Shown here: in pieces, positions 1-6,256 of the stretch
Layout of the letters: each line of letters starts with the position of its first letter
Numbering within the stretch: position 1 is the stretch's first letter
Source of the DNA: Paracoccaceae bacterium
GTDB taxonomy: Bacteria > Pseudomonadota > Alphaproteobacteria > Rhodobacterales > Rhodobacteraceae
Length of the DNA: 6,387 bases
Direction: 5' to 3'
NCBI GenBank assembly: GCA_003545125.1
Contig: DQCI01000028.1
Coordinates: forward strand, 4,114 to 10,500
Position numbers and translations under genes: made by a program
The notes under the pieces: generated by a model
Told to the model about the DNA's origin: nothing
Database searches by the model: none
The model's input: only the letters and a program-made list of their open reading frames with translations

Positions 1-333
1 GGCGAGGCTTACGCCCGCGTCCGCCTCGGCATCGGCCATCCCGGCCACAAGGACCGGGTGTCGCCCTACGTGCTGTCGGATTTCGCCCGCGCCGACGCGG
101 GCTGGCTCGACGATCTCCTGCGCGGCATCGTCGATGGTGCGCCCTACCTCGCGGCTGGCGACGGTGCGAAGTTTACCAACGCGGTGGCGCTCAGAACGGC
201 GCCGCCGAAGCCGAAGCCGGCCGCCAAACCGAAACCCAGCGACGAGGTGCCCACGATGCAAGCCGATGAGGCCGCGCCCATGGCCGATGAGGCCCGCTCG
301 CCGCTCCAGAAACTGGTGGACAAGTTCCGGTGA
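1..333 (+). CDS. pth: Peptidyl-tRNA hydrolase, C-terminal part (5' end outside window)
   Basis: The reading frame is open from base 1 and stops at the TGA at 331-333, leaving the last 110 residues. The start of the fragment has the signature of the C-terminal half of bacterial Pth: VRLGIGHPGHKDRV, then YVLSDF, then the amphipathic lid helix (WLDDLLRGI) and GDGAKFTNAVAL. Pth is a cytoplasmic enzyme that cleaves the ester bond of peptidyl-tRNAs released from stalled ribosomes, freeing tRNA for reuse. The catalytic His and the Asn/Asp substrate contacts lie upstream of the window and cannot be checked. After the fold ends (about fragment residue 66) there is an extension of about 44 residues, first rich in Pro, Lys and Ala, then acidic, closing with SPLQKLVDKFR. 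From memory, similar tails occur in Rhodobacterales Pth and are absent from E. coli Pth. The stop overlaps the start of the next gene by four bases (GTGA). Confidence 0.93.
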   Translation, partial: GEAYARVRLGIGHPGHKDRVSPYVLSDFARADAGWLDDLLRGIVDGAPYLAAGDGAKFTNAVALRTAPPKPKPAAKPKPSDEVPTMQADEAAPMADEARSPLQKLVDKFR

Positions 334-1403
334 AACTCGAAGACGCCTTCCTCGACCAGGCGCGGTCGAACCGCGGTCTCGGGTCCCCGTTCACCGCCAA
401 GGTGCTGACCCTGCTGTCCAAACGCCTCACGCCCGGTACCCCCGTGGTCGACCGGATGCTGCACTGGCCCGGCGACATCTCCAACCGCAGCGCCTCGCTG
501 CCGCTGAGGTTGCTCGGCGGCCTTCATGCCCTGGTGCTCACCGGCGCATGCCCCGAACTCATCGCCTGCTACCCGCCCAACGACTGCCCGGGCGAGGACA
601 AGCTCGGCGCGGCGCTCGACGTGGCGCTCGAAAACCACGTCCAGCCCCTGATGGACTGGCTCGATCATCCGCCGCAGAGCAACGAGGTCCGGCGTTCGGC
701 GGTGATGATCTCGGGCGCCCATTGGCTGGCCGCGAAATTCGGCATCTCGGATTTCGTGGTCTCCGAACTGGGCGCCGCTGCCGGGCTCAACCTGATGTGG
801 GACCGGTTCCGGCTCGACCTCGCCTGGGGTGTGATCGGGCCGCGCGCCTCCCCCGTCCTGCTCGATCCCGACTGGCGCGGACCACCGCCCCCCGAAGCCA
901 AGGTGAGCATCATCGACCGGCGCGGCGTCGATATCGCACCGCTTGACCCGCATGACCCGGGCGACGCGCTCAGGTTGGTCTCCTACCTCTGGCCCGACCA
1001 ACCCTGGCGGATCGAACGCGCTCGGGCGGCGATGGAAATGTGCGATGCGGCGGTCGACGATACCGACACCTGCGACTGGCTCAGAGAGCGCCTCGCCACC
1101 CCGCGCCCGGGCGCCATACACCTCGTCACCCATACTGTGGCCTGGCAGTATTTCCCCGAAGCGACCCGCGAAGGTTGCCTCGCCGCGCTGGAAGAGGCCG
1201 GCGCGCGCGCCACCGCCGACGCCCCGCTCGCCCGGCTCTCGATGGAGGGCGACGAGCGCAAGGGCGAGGGCGCGCCGATCGAGCTTACGATCTGGCCCGG
1301 CGGCCACAAGCTGGGTCTCGGTCGCGTCGACTTTCACGGCCGTTGGATCGACTGGAACGCACCGCCGGAACACAGCCCGCGCAAGAAGAAGGAAGAACCA
1401 TGA
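330..1403 (+). CDS. DUF2332 family protein
   Basis: A 357-residue protein that I recognise as DUF2332, a family of unknown function common in Alphaproteobacteria and Actinobacteria. Near full length for the family. Recognisable blocks are RSASLPLRLLGGLHAL near the N-terminus, SELGAAAGLNL at residues 145-155, and IHLVTHTVAWQYF at 263-275. The glycine-rich ELGAAAGLNL block resembles motif I of Rossmann-fold SAM-dependent methyltransferases (a hydrophobic strand, then a Gly-x-x-x-Gly turn). That suggests a methyltransferase-like fold, but it is inference and no substrate is known. No signal peptide or membrane segment is visible, so it is probably cytoplasmic. The GTG start at 330 overlaps the pth stop and has a GGTGGA-like ribosome site at 315-320; the stop overlaps the next gene as ATGA. 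It is probably co-transcribed and translationally coupled with both neighbours. Confidence 0.9.
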   Translation: MKLEDAFLDQARSNRGLGSPFTAKVLTLLSKRLTPGTPVVDRMLHWPGDISNRSASLPLRLLGGLHALVLTGACPELIACYPPNDCPGEDKLGAALDVALENHVQPLMDWLDHPPQSNEVRRSAVMISGAHWLAAKFGISDFVVSELGAAAGLNLMWDRFRLDLAWGVIGPRASPVLLDPDWRGPPPPEAKVSIIDRRGVDIAPLDPHDPGDALRLVSYLWPDQPWRIERARAAMEMCDAAVDDTDTCDWLRERLATPRPGAIHLVTHTVAWQYFPEATREGCLAALEEAGARATADAPLARLSMEGDERKGEGAPIELTIWPGGHKLGLGRVDFHGRWIDWNAPPEHSPRKKKEEP

Positions 1404-1642
1404 CCGATACCCCCGAGATTGCCCAGAAAACCCCCTACGCCGTCGAGGTCGAAGAGGGCAAAACCTATTTCTGGTGCGCCTGCGGACGTTCGCAGACCCA
1501 ACCCTTCTGCGACGGTTCGCACAAGGGCACGGACATCAACCCGGTGAAATACACCGCCGAAGCCTCGAAAAAGGTCTTCTTCTGCGGCTGCAAGCACACC
1601 GGGACCCAGCCGCTTTGCGACGGCTCACACAACAAGCTCTGA
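1400..1642 (+). CDS. Tandem CDGSH iron-sulfur domain protein
   Basis: An 80-residue protein with two complete CDGSH signatures of the form CxC-x2-S/T-x3-PxCDG-S/T-H. The first uses Cys26, Cys28, Cys37 and His41; the second uses Cys62, Cys64, Cys73 and His77. In this family each three-Cys/one-His set binds a redox-active [2Fe-2S] cluster, so two clusters per chain are expected. The protein is little more than the two motifs, as in other small bacterial tandem CDGSH proteins (relatives of the mitoNEET/Miner2 group). It has no membrane anchor and should be cytosolic. Electron transfer or cluster transfer is the usual proposal, but no partner can be named here. The ATG overlaps the preceding stop (ATGA), and an AAGGA ribosome site at 1389-1393 sits six bases upstream. 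Only one base separates its stop from the next start. Confidence 0.95.
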   Translation: MTDTPEIAQKTPYAVEVEEGKTYFWCACGRSQTQPFCDGSHKGTDINPVKYTAEASKKVFFCGCKHTGTQPLCDGSHNKL

Positions 1643-1643
1643 C

Positions 1644-2813
1644 ATGAGCCGCCGGCTCTACGCGGCTCTGCTCGTCGTCGTCGTGGCGATCGGCGGCGGC
1701 TGGGCTCTGCTGCACGAAGAGCTCAGCCGGCTGGTCGCGGTCAACACCCTGTTCGATCCCGACCGGATCGTTGGCAACTTCTCGAACATGGATGCGCTCT
1801 TTCACAGCGTGCCGATGCCCGCACCGGTGCACGTGCCGAGCCCCCTGCCCCGCGCGCCGGTGCGCACCGCGATGCCTGCGGGCTTCGCGACCTGGGTGGC
1901 GACACGCAACGTCACCTCCGTGGTGATCCTCCACCGCGGCGCGGTCGCCTTCGAGGAATACTACCTTGGCACCAGGCCCGACGATCTGCGGGTGAGCTGG
2001 TCGCTCGGCAAAAGCTTCCTGGCGACCCTGTTCGGTCTCTCCGTCACCAACGGCGAGATCGCCTCCGTCGACGACCCGGTCACCTATTATGCCCCCGATC
2101 TGATCGGGTCCGCCTATGACGGCGCCACCATCCGCAACGTGCTCGACATGGCCTCCGGCGTGGACTTCGATGAAGACTACGGCGATTTCTGGTCCGACAT
2201 CAACAAGATGGGCCGGGTCATTGCGCTCGGCGGATCGCTTGACGACTTCACCGCCGCGATCGACGCGCGCCGGGCCGATCCGGGCAGCGCGTTCCACTAC
2301 GTCTCGATGGACACCCACGCCCTCGCCATGGTGCTGCGGGGCGCGACCGGACGGCGCATCCCCGAGCTGATGAACGACCGGCTGTTCGCGCCGATGCGTC
2401 TCGAGGCCGATCCCTATTTCCTCACCGATGGTGCCGGCAACGCGTTCGTGCTCGGCGGCCTCAACCTCACCACCCGCGACTACGCCCGGTTCGGCCAGCT
2501 GGTGCTCGATGGCGGGCGGGTCGGCGGGCGGGTCGGCGGCACCCAGGTGGTGCCCGAGGCCTGGATCGACGAGATGCTGGCCGCAAGCGGCCCGCAGGGT
2601 CGCGGCAGCGGCTATGGCTACCAATGGTGGATCCCGCGCGATGCCCGGCCCGGCGAAGTCTTCGCGCGCGGCGTCTACGGCCAGTACATCTGGATCGACC
2701 GCAGCGCCGACGTGGTGATCGCGATCACCGCCGCCGACACCGGCTACGGCGGGCGCGGCGTCCACCGCACCAACCTGGAGATGATGCGCAGCGTCGTCGA
2801 GGAGCTCCGATGA
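1644..2813 (+). CDS. Membrane-anchored serine hydrolase, beta-lactamase (class C)/6-aminohexanoate-dimer hydrolase family
   Basis: A 389-residue protein with a hydrophobic N-terminal segment at residues 5-22 preceded by Arg-Arg: a signal anchor or uncleaved signal peptide that puts the enzyme on the periplasmic side. The rest matches the PF00144/COG1680 fold. The catalytic SxxK is Ser120-Leu-Gly-Lys123 in VSWSLGKSF. The second motif is Tyr219-Val-Ser221 in FHYVSMDTHAL, about 100 residues later, as in NylB-type esterases. The third element is GVYGQYIWID near 343-352, with Gly-Gln in place of the usual HxG/KTG. Together these fit a Ser-Tyr-Lys esterase or amidase better than a true beta-lactamase; the substrate cannot be read from sequence. 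A 12-base tandem duplication adds a second GGRV at residues 290-297. The start lies one base after the CDGSH stop with no clear ribosome site, which suggests translational coupling. The stop overlaps the next gene as ATGA. Confidence 0.9.
   Translation: MSRRLYAALLVVVVAIGGGWALLHEELSRLVAVNTLFDPDRIVGNFSNMDALFHSVPMPAPVHVPSPLPRAPVRTAMPAGFATWVATRNVTSVVILHRGAVAFEEYYLGTRPDDLRVSWSLGKSFLATLFGLSVTNGEIASVDDPVTYYAPDLIGSAYDGATIRNVLDMASGVDFDEDYGDFWSDINKMGRVIALGGSLDDFTAAIDARRADPGSAFHYVSMDTHALAMVLRGATGRRIPELMNDRLFAPMRLEADPYFLTDGAGNAFVLGGLNLTTRDYARFGQLVLDGGRVGGRVGGTQVVPEAWIDEMLAASGPQGRGSGYGYQWWIPRDARPGEVFARGVYGQYIWIDRSADVVIAITAADTGYGGRGVHRTNLEMMRSVVEELR
2511..2534 (+). repeat. 12-bp tandem duplication inside the serine hydrolase gene
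   Basis: The unit GGCGGGCGGGTC occurs twice in direct succession (2511-2522 and 2523-2534), followed by a partial GGCGGC. It is in frame and gives GGRVGGRVGG at residues 290-299. Family members usually have a single short turn here between the LVLDGG helix end and the xxVVP strand. The second unit looks like a replication-slippage insertion that lengthens a surface loop without breaking the frame. Confidence 0.75.
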
Positions 2814-3184
2814 AACCTGTTCCCGATCCTCCCCTCAACGTGCTCGGCGGCGACCTATTGAACTGTTCCGACGACCCGGTCACCGGGTTCTTTCGCGACG
2901 GATATTGCAACACCGCCGACGGCGACATCGGCCGCCACACGATCTGTGCGGTGATGACGGCCGAGTTTCTCGCCTTCTCGAAATACGTCGGCAACGATCT
3001 GTCCACGCCGAGGCCCGAATGGAGCTTCCCGGGGCTCAATCCCGGCGACCAGTGGTGCGTGGTCGCCGCGCGCTTTCTGCAGGCCCATGACGAAGGCTGC
3101 GCGCCCAGAGTTCGGCTGCAAGCGACCCATATCCGGGCGTTGGAAGTCGTTCCGCTGGAAATCCTCGAAAAATATAGCGCCTGA
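2810..3184 (+). CDS. DUF2237 family protein
   Basis: A 124-residue protein matching DUF2237, a small conserved bacterial family without an assigned function. The match covers the whole length: NVLGGDLLNCSDDPVTGFFR at 10-29, DGYC at 30-33, GRHTICAVMTAEFL at 41-54, GNDLSTPRPEWSFPGLNPGD at 61-80, WCVVAARF at 82-89, and a final APRVRLQATH block. The cysteines at 19, 33, 46 and 83 fall in conserved blocks and could bind metal or form a redox site, which is inference. Cys97 appears extra. No signal peptide or membrane segment is seen. The ATG overlaps the hydrolase stop (ATGA), and GAGGAG at 2799-2804, five bases upstream, makes the start clear. It is the last gene of the tightly packed series before a 69-base gap. 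Confidence 0.92.
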   Translation: MKPVPDPPLNVLGGDLLNCSDDPVTGFFRDGYCNTADGDIGRHTICAVMTAEFLAFSKYVGNDLSTPRPEWSFPGLNPGDQWCVVAARFLQAHDEGCAPRVRLQATHIRALEVVPLEILEKYSA

Positions 3185-3197
3185 GGCGCGAGACGCA

Positions 3198-3226
3198 TTC
3201 ACACGGGGTACGCGCTCCCGTATGCG
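3198..3226 (+). promoter_or_regulatory. Possible sigma-70-type promoter for malQ (weak)
   Basis: In the 69-base gap before malQ, TTCACA (3198-3203, five of six bases of the -35 consensus) is followed after 17 bases by TATGCG (3221-3226, three of six bases of the -10 consensus). Transcription would begin near 3233, leaving a leader of about 20 bases that includes the ribosome site. The -10 element is poor, and malQ may simply be read through from the upstream genes. Confidence 0.25.
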
Positions 3227-3238
3227 GGACCAAGGATC

Positions 3239-3246
3239 GAGGGAGA
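3239..3246 (+). promoter_or_regulatory. Ribosome binding site of malQ
   Basis: GAGGGAGA lies seven bases before the ATG at 3254 and fixes the start. The frame is open back to the DUF2237 stop at 3182-3184, but no ATG, GTG or TTG codon occurs in frame between them. Confidence 0.75.
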
Positions 3247-3253
3247 CACGCCA

Positions 3254-5074
3254 ATGGACGCGGATGCGCTGAACCGCCTGTGCTGGGCGGCGGGGATCAC
3301 AACGCACTATGGCGACCGGGAGGTGCCCGAGGCGACCAAGCACGCCCTGCTCGCCGCCCTCGGCGTGAGCGAGACCAAACCGCCCGAAGACGCCGGCCTT
3401 CCGCCCTACGATACCGATCCCGCCCGCGCCGGCGCGGCGCCGCTGCCCGCCTGGTTGCGCGACAACCGCACCTGGGGGCTGTTCTGCCAGCTCTACGAAT
3501 TGCGCTCGCACAGGTCCTGGGGGATCGGCGATTTTTCCGATCTCGCGCGGCTCAGCGAGGTCGCCGCCGCCGCCGGGGCGGATTTCGTCGGCATCAACCC
3601 GCTGCACGCCCTGTTCCTGTCCGACCCCGACCGCACCAGCCCCTTCACCCCGTCCAACCGGCAGTTCCTGAACCCGCTCTACATCGCGATGGACGACCTG
3701 CCTGGCAATACCCGGCCCGACAAGACGGCGCTCGCCAAGGTCCAGTCCGCGGATCTGGTCGATTACGGGCTGGTGGCCCGGATGAAGCGCAAGGGGCTGC
3801 GGGCCATCTTCGCCCGCAAGCCTTTCGAAGGCAACCGCTGGCCGGAGAGCGATTTCGAAGCCTTCCGCGCAGAGGGCGGCGTCTCGCTCGAACGCCACGC
3901 CCGGTTCGAGGCGCTGAGCCAGGCGATGGTCGAAAAGGGCCATGACGCCGGCTGGAAAGCCTGGCCCGAAGCCTACCGCGACCCCGAAAGCGCCGAAGTC
4001 GCTGCCTTCGCGAAGAAGAATGCGCGCGCCGTGACCTTTCAGGTCTGGCTGCAATGGATCGCGTCGCGCCAACTCTCCGCCGCCGCGTTGACCGGGCGCG
4101 AGGCCGGCATGCGGGTCGGGCTCTATCTCGACCTGGCCGTCGGTGAAGCGCCGGACGGGTCCGCCACCTGGTCCGACAACCATTTCACCCTGCAGGGCGT
4201 CGTCGTCGGCGCACCGCCGGACGTGTTCTCGCAGGACGGGCAGAACTGGGCGCTCTCGGCGCTGTCGCCCACAGCCCTTGCCCGCGCGGGCTATGCACCG
4301 TTCCGCGAGCTGATCGCGGCGCAACTGAAATACGCAGGCGCCCTCAGGATCGACCATGTGATGGCGCTGCGCCAGCTCTTCCTGATCCCCGACAACGCCT
4401 CCGCCTCGGCCGGCACCCACGTCGCCTACCCGCTGGCGGAAATGCTTGGCGTGGTCACCGAGGAGGCCGACCGCCACGACGCCTTGGTGATCGGCGAAGA
4501 CCTCGGCTGGGTGCCGGACGGCTTTCGCGACATTCTCCAGGCGGCCAATATCATGGCCTACCGGATCCTTTATTTCGAACAGGACTGGGGGCTGTTCACC
4601 CGCGCCTCGACCTATCCCGAAAAGGCGCTCGCCTGCATCTCGACCCACGACCTGCCGACGCTGGCCGGCTGGTGGGCAGGCGACGACATCGGCCTGCGCG
4701 AACGCTTCGGCCTGATCGACGCCGAGAAGGCCGCGGGCGACGTGGCGCGCCGGGTCGATGAACGGGTGGCGTTGGTCAACGCCTTCATCGACGGCGGCGA
4801 ACTGCCGGGCGACGCCGAGGACGGCGCGGCGAACGCACTACCGCCCCGTGTGCTCACCGCCGCCTACCGCTTCCTCGCCTCCGCCCCGTCGATGCTGGTC
4901 GGCGTCCGGCTGGCCGATCTCGTCGGTCCGCACGGCCCGACCAACGTGCCCGGCACGACGAAGGAACATCCCAACTGGCGAAGGCGCGCGGAGATTTCCG
5001 TCGACGAGATCGCCGAGGCGGAGGCGTTCAAGGAGGTCACCGCGGCGATGCGGGAAATGCGGCCGAGGGGGTAG
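3254..5074 (+). CDS. malQ: 4-alpha-glucanotransferase (amylomaltase, GH77)
   Basis: A 606-residue cytoplasmic enzyme that transfers alpha-1,4-glucan segments between maltodextrins, releasing glucose and building longer chains for glycogen/maltodextrin metabolism. The first 70 or so residues form an N-terminal extension; the GH77 barrel follows. Visible family motifs are WGIGDF at 89-94, NPLHALF from 115, SPFTPSNRQFLNPLYI at 129-144, LYLDLAVG with Asp293, and the substrate loop GAPPDVFSQDGQNW at 319-332. The catalytic triad is complete: nucleophile Asp367 in LRIDHVMAL (with Arg365), acid/base Glu415 in IGEDLG, and Asp466 in STHDLPT. The C-terminal VPGTTKEHPNWRRR is also typical. It is longer than the Thermus enzyme (about 500) and shorter than that of E. 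coli (about 694), the difference lying in the N-terminal part. No glg or mal partner gene is in the window. It ends at a TAG and faces a convergent gene. Confidence 0.96.
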   Translation: MDADALNRLCWAAGITTHYGDREVPEATKHALLAALGVSETKPPEDAGLPPYDTDPARAGAAPLPAWLRDNRTWGLFCQLYELRSHRSWGIGDFSDLARLSEVAAAAGADFVGINPLHALFLSDPDRTSPFTPSNRQFLNPLYIAMDDLPGNTRPDKTALAKVQSADLVDYGLVARMKRKGLRAIFARKPFEGNRWPESDFEAFRAEGGVSLERHARFEALSQAMVEKGHDAGWKAWPEAYRDPESAEVAAFAKKNARAVTFQVWLQWIASRQLSAAALTGREAGMRVGLYLDLAVGEAPDGSATWSDNHFTLQGVVVGAPPDVFSQDGQNWALSALSPTALARAGYAPFRELIAAQLKYAGALRIDHVMALRQLFLIPDNASASAGTHVAYPLAEMLGVVTEEADRHDALVIGEDLGWVPDGFRDILQAANIMAYRILYFEQDWGLFTRASTYPEKALACISTHDLPTLAGWWAGDDIGLRERFGLIDAEKAAGDVARRVDERVALVNAFIDGGELPGDAEDGAANALPPRVLTAAYRFLASAPSMLVGVRLADLVGPHGPTNVPGTTKEHPNWRRRAEISVDEIAEAEAFKEVTAAMREMRPRG

Positions 5075-5081
5075 CGCGGCA

Positions 5082-5101
5082 AAGCGGTTTTGAAACCGCT
5101 T
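5082..5101. terminator. Hairpin 1 in the convergent malQ/regulator gap
   Basis: AAGCGGTT and AACCGCTT form a perfect 8-bp stem around a TTGA loop (9 bp if the loop closes to TG), starting eight bases after the malQ stop. It is symmetrical and could act for either strand. There is no clear T run on either side, so it is not a textbook intrinsic terminator; the call rests on position between convergent genes. Confidence 0.55.
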
Positions 5102-5104
5102 GGC

Positions 5105-5126
5105 CAAGGCCTTTCGAAAGGCCTTG
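5105..5126. terminator. Hairpin 2 in the convergent gap, 22-bp perfect palindrome
   Basis: A perfect palindrome centred on TTCGAA at 5115/5116; it can fold as a 9-bp stem CAAGGCCTT/AAGGCCTTG with a TCGA loop. It begins three bases after hairpin 1 and ends 11 bases before the stop codon of the minus-strand regulator. The pair of hairpins probably ends transcription from both sides, or belongs to a dispersed palindromic repeat. A competing fold using the internal GGCCAAGGCC is possible. Confidence 0.55.
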
Positions 5127-5137
5127 CGGCGCCCCAC

Positions 5138-5692
5138 TCACGAGACCTTGCGCAACTTTTCGTCTGTATCCTGCTCGGGCCTGTGCGCCGGCCGTTCCTG
5201 CATCAGGTCGTCGATGAACAGGCTCAGGAGCTGGCTGCGGCCGTTCACACCCGCCTTGCGGTAGATCGCGTTGGTCTGGGCTTTGACGGTCCCCTCGGAG
5301 GTTTCCCGCGCGGCGGCGATTTCCTGGATCGTGAGCCCCTTGATGGCAAACAGCGCCACGTCGCGCTCGGCCGGGGTCAGCCCCCATTCGGTGAAGGCCG
5401 CCGCGACCAGGTCCATGAACGCGGATGAGGCGCGATGCAGCCCCTGTTCGGCGAGCAACTGGCGCTGGCGCGAGCGGCGCAGGGCCACCGCCCCGAGGAC
5501 GAAGCCGAGCAGAAGACCGCCCGCCGCCCCGATCTCGATCATTTCGCGCAGTTGCCAGGAGATCGGCGTACTGCTGAACCCGATCCGGGCGGAAAGGATG
5601 TCGGAAATGAAGAACCCGGCGCAGACCGCCTGCACCACGAGCGCAATCTTGATCACGTGACGATCACGCATGGCGCCGGTGCGGGCAGACAC
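5138..5692 (-). CDS. Membrane-tethered LuxR-type transcriptional regulator
   Basis: A 184-residue protein with two predicted membrane helices (about 13-34 and 51-71) joined by a short loop of about 16 residues, then an Arg-rich stretch, a linker helix and a LuxR/GerE-type DNA-binding domain at 103-163. That domain shows WGLTPAERDVALFAIKGL, TIQEIAA and the recognition-helix region TSEGTVKAQTNAIYRKAG. There is no receiver or ligand-binding domain, so any signal must come through the membrane part or a partner. The residues after 164 are charged and look disordered. I have seen similar regulators in Rhodobacterales, but I know of no assigned regulon. The start is uncertain: a GTG at 5692 has a run of G just upstream, while an ATG at 5671 (177 residues) begins closer to the conserved region and has no clear ribosome site. 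It lies 39 bases after the acidic protein gene on the same strand, so the two are probably co-transcribed. Confidence 0.88.
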   Translation of the reverse strand: MSARTGAMRDRHVIKIALVVQAVCAGFFISDILSARIGFSSTPISWQLREMIEIGAAGGLLLGFVLGAVALRRSRQRQLLAEQGLHRASSAFMDLVAAAFTEWGLTPAERDVALFAIKGLTIQEIAAARETSEGTVKAQTNAIYRKAGVNGRSQLLSLFIDDLMQERPAHRPEQDTDEKLRKVS

Positions 5693-5731
5693 GCCCCCCA
5701 GGGACCGGGTCGCAAAGCGGCGTGCGCGGCA

Positions 5732-6223
5732 TCAATCGTCGTCCTCGTCTTCCTCGTCGTCTTCCTCGTCGTCCTCGTCTTCGCCGTCGTCATCATCGGC
5801 ACGGTCGTCGTCGTCGCTATCGTCGTCCTTGGCAGTACCGCCCCGCCCGTCGTCGTCCACGTCGTCGTCCTCGTCCTCGTCATCCCCATCGTCGCTCGCG
5901 GTCCCCGCCGAAGACCCGTCGGCGGCGCCCCGGCCAGTGGACGACACCAAGCCGCCGCCGAAATCGTCCTCGTCGTCCCAGTAGTCGCGCAGGATTTCAC
6001 CGGTGCGGGGGTTGAATATGATCTCGCGGTTGGCCCCGGGCGATGTCGCGAAGATGCGAACCCGTCCAAGGATGGTGTTGGAGATGTGGATGCGGGTGAA
6101 CCCCTGGTTGCTCAGCTGGGCGACAATCGCGTCTTGCACCCGGTTGCCCGCGTCCTGAGCCGCCGCGGGAGCGGCCAGGGCGGCGAACAGCGCAAGGCAG
6201 GTTGTGAGTACAGGTCTTTTCAT
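5732..6223 (-). CDS. Secreted PepSY-like protein with a long Asp/Glu-rich tail
   Basis: A 163-residue protein of unknown function. Residues 1-22 are a signal peptide (MKRP, a hydrophobic core, then APAAA-Q as a likely cleavage site), so it should be periplasmic or released. Residues 24-82 form the only folded part: VQDAIVAQLSNQGF, then GRVRIFAT, then REIIFNPRTGEILRDYW. The last block, with NPRTGEIL, resembles the end of a PepSY domain; that match is by eye. A Gly/Ser linker follows (89-110), then residues 111-163, of which 40 of 53 are Asp or Glu. Such a tail could bind calcium or other cations or be unstructured; this is inference. An in-frame ATG at 6271 would add 16 residues, but it sits in a hairpin loop and would bury the signal peptide, so the ATG at 6223 was chosen. 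The ribosome site is weak (GGATCGGA). Confidence 0.8.
   Translation of the reverse strand: MKRPVLTTCLALFAALAAPAAAQDAGNRVQDAIVAQLSNQGFTRIHISNTILGRVRIFATSPGANREIIFNPRTGEILRDYWDDEDDFGGGLVSSTGRGAADGSSAGTASDDGDDEDEDDDVDDDGRGGTAKDDDSDDDDRADDDDGEDEDDEEDDEEDEDDD
5735..5893 (-). repeat. Low-complexity GAC/GAT/GAG/GAA codon tract
   Basis: Nearly pure Asp and Glu codons coding for the acidic tail; the plus strand reads as GTC/ATC/CTC/TTC triplets. It contains exact short repeats, for example a 15-base unit, GTCGTCCTCGTCTTC on the plus strand, at 5738-5752 and again at 5768-5782. All repeat steps are multiples of three, so slippage would change tail length without shifting frame. Confidence 0.85.
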
Positions 6224-6256
6224 CGGTCCGATCCGGGTTTCATCCGAAGATGTATG

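Noticed and set aside
144..1373. A 409-residue minus-strand open frame opposite DUF2332, and a similar one at 1536-2765 opposite the serine hydrolase
   Set aside because: Both lie antisense to recognisable genes and show only low-complexity GC-rich composition.
1644..2813. The serine hydrolase as an antibiotic-resistance beta-lactamase
   Set aside because: It has SxxK and Tyr-x-Ser motifs, but the third motif is Gly-Gln instead of KTG, and it has a membrane anchor and an operon context typical of NylB-like esterases.
3216..3229. A short inverted repeat (TCCCG/CGGGA) between DUF2237 and malQ as a terminator
   Set aside because: The stem is only 5 bp with no T run; it is too weak to call.
2855..4648. 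A 597-residue open frame on the minus strand opposite DUF2237 and malQ
   Set aside because: It runs antisense to two genes with clear family motifs, and its composition (Gly, Arg, Val, His, Asp without recognisable motifs) is what GC-rich codon bias produces on the opposite strand.
5670..5984. A plus-strand open frame coding for a poly-serine protein
   Set aside because: It is the reverse reading of the Asp/Glu codon tract (GTC/CTC triplets read out of frame as serine codons), and it also crosses the start of the minus-strand regulator gene.
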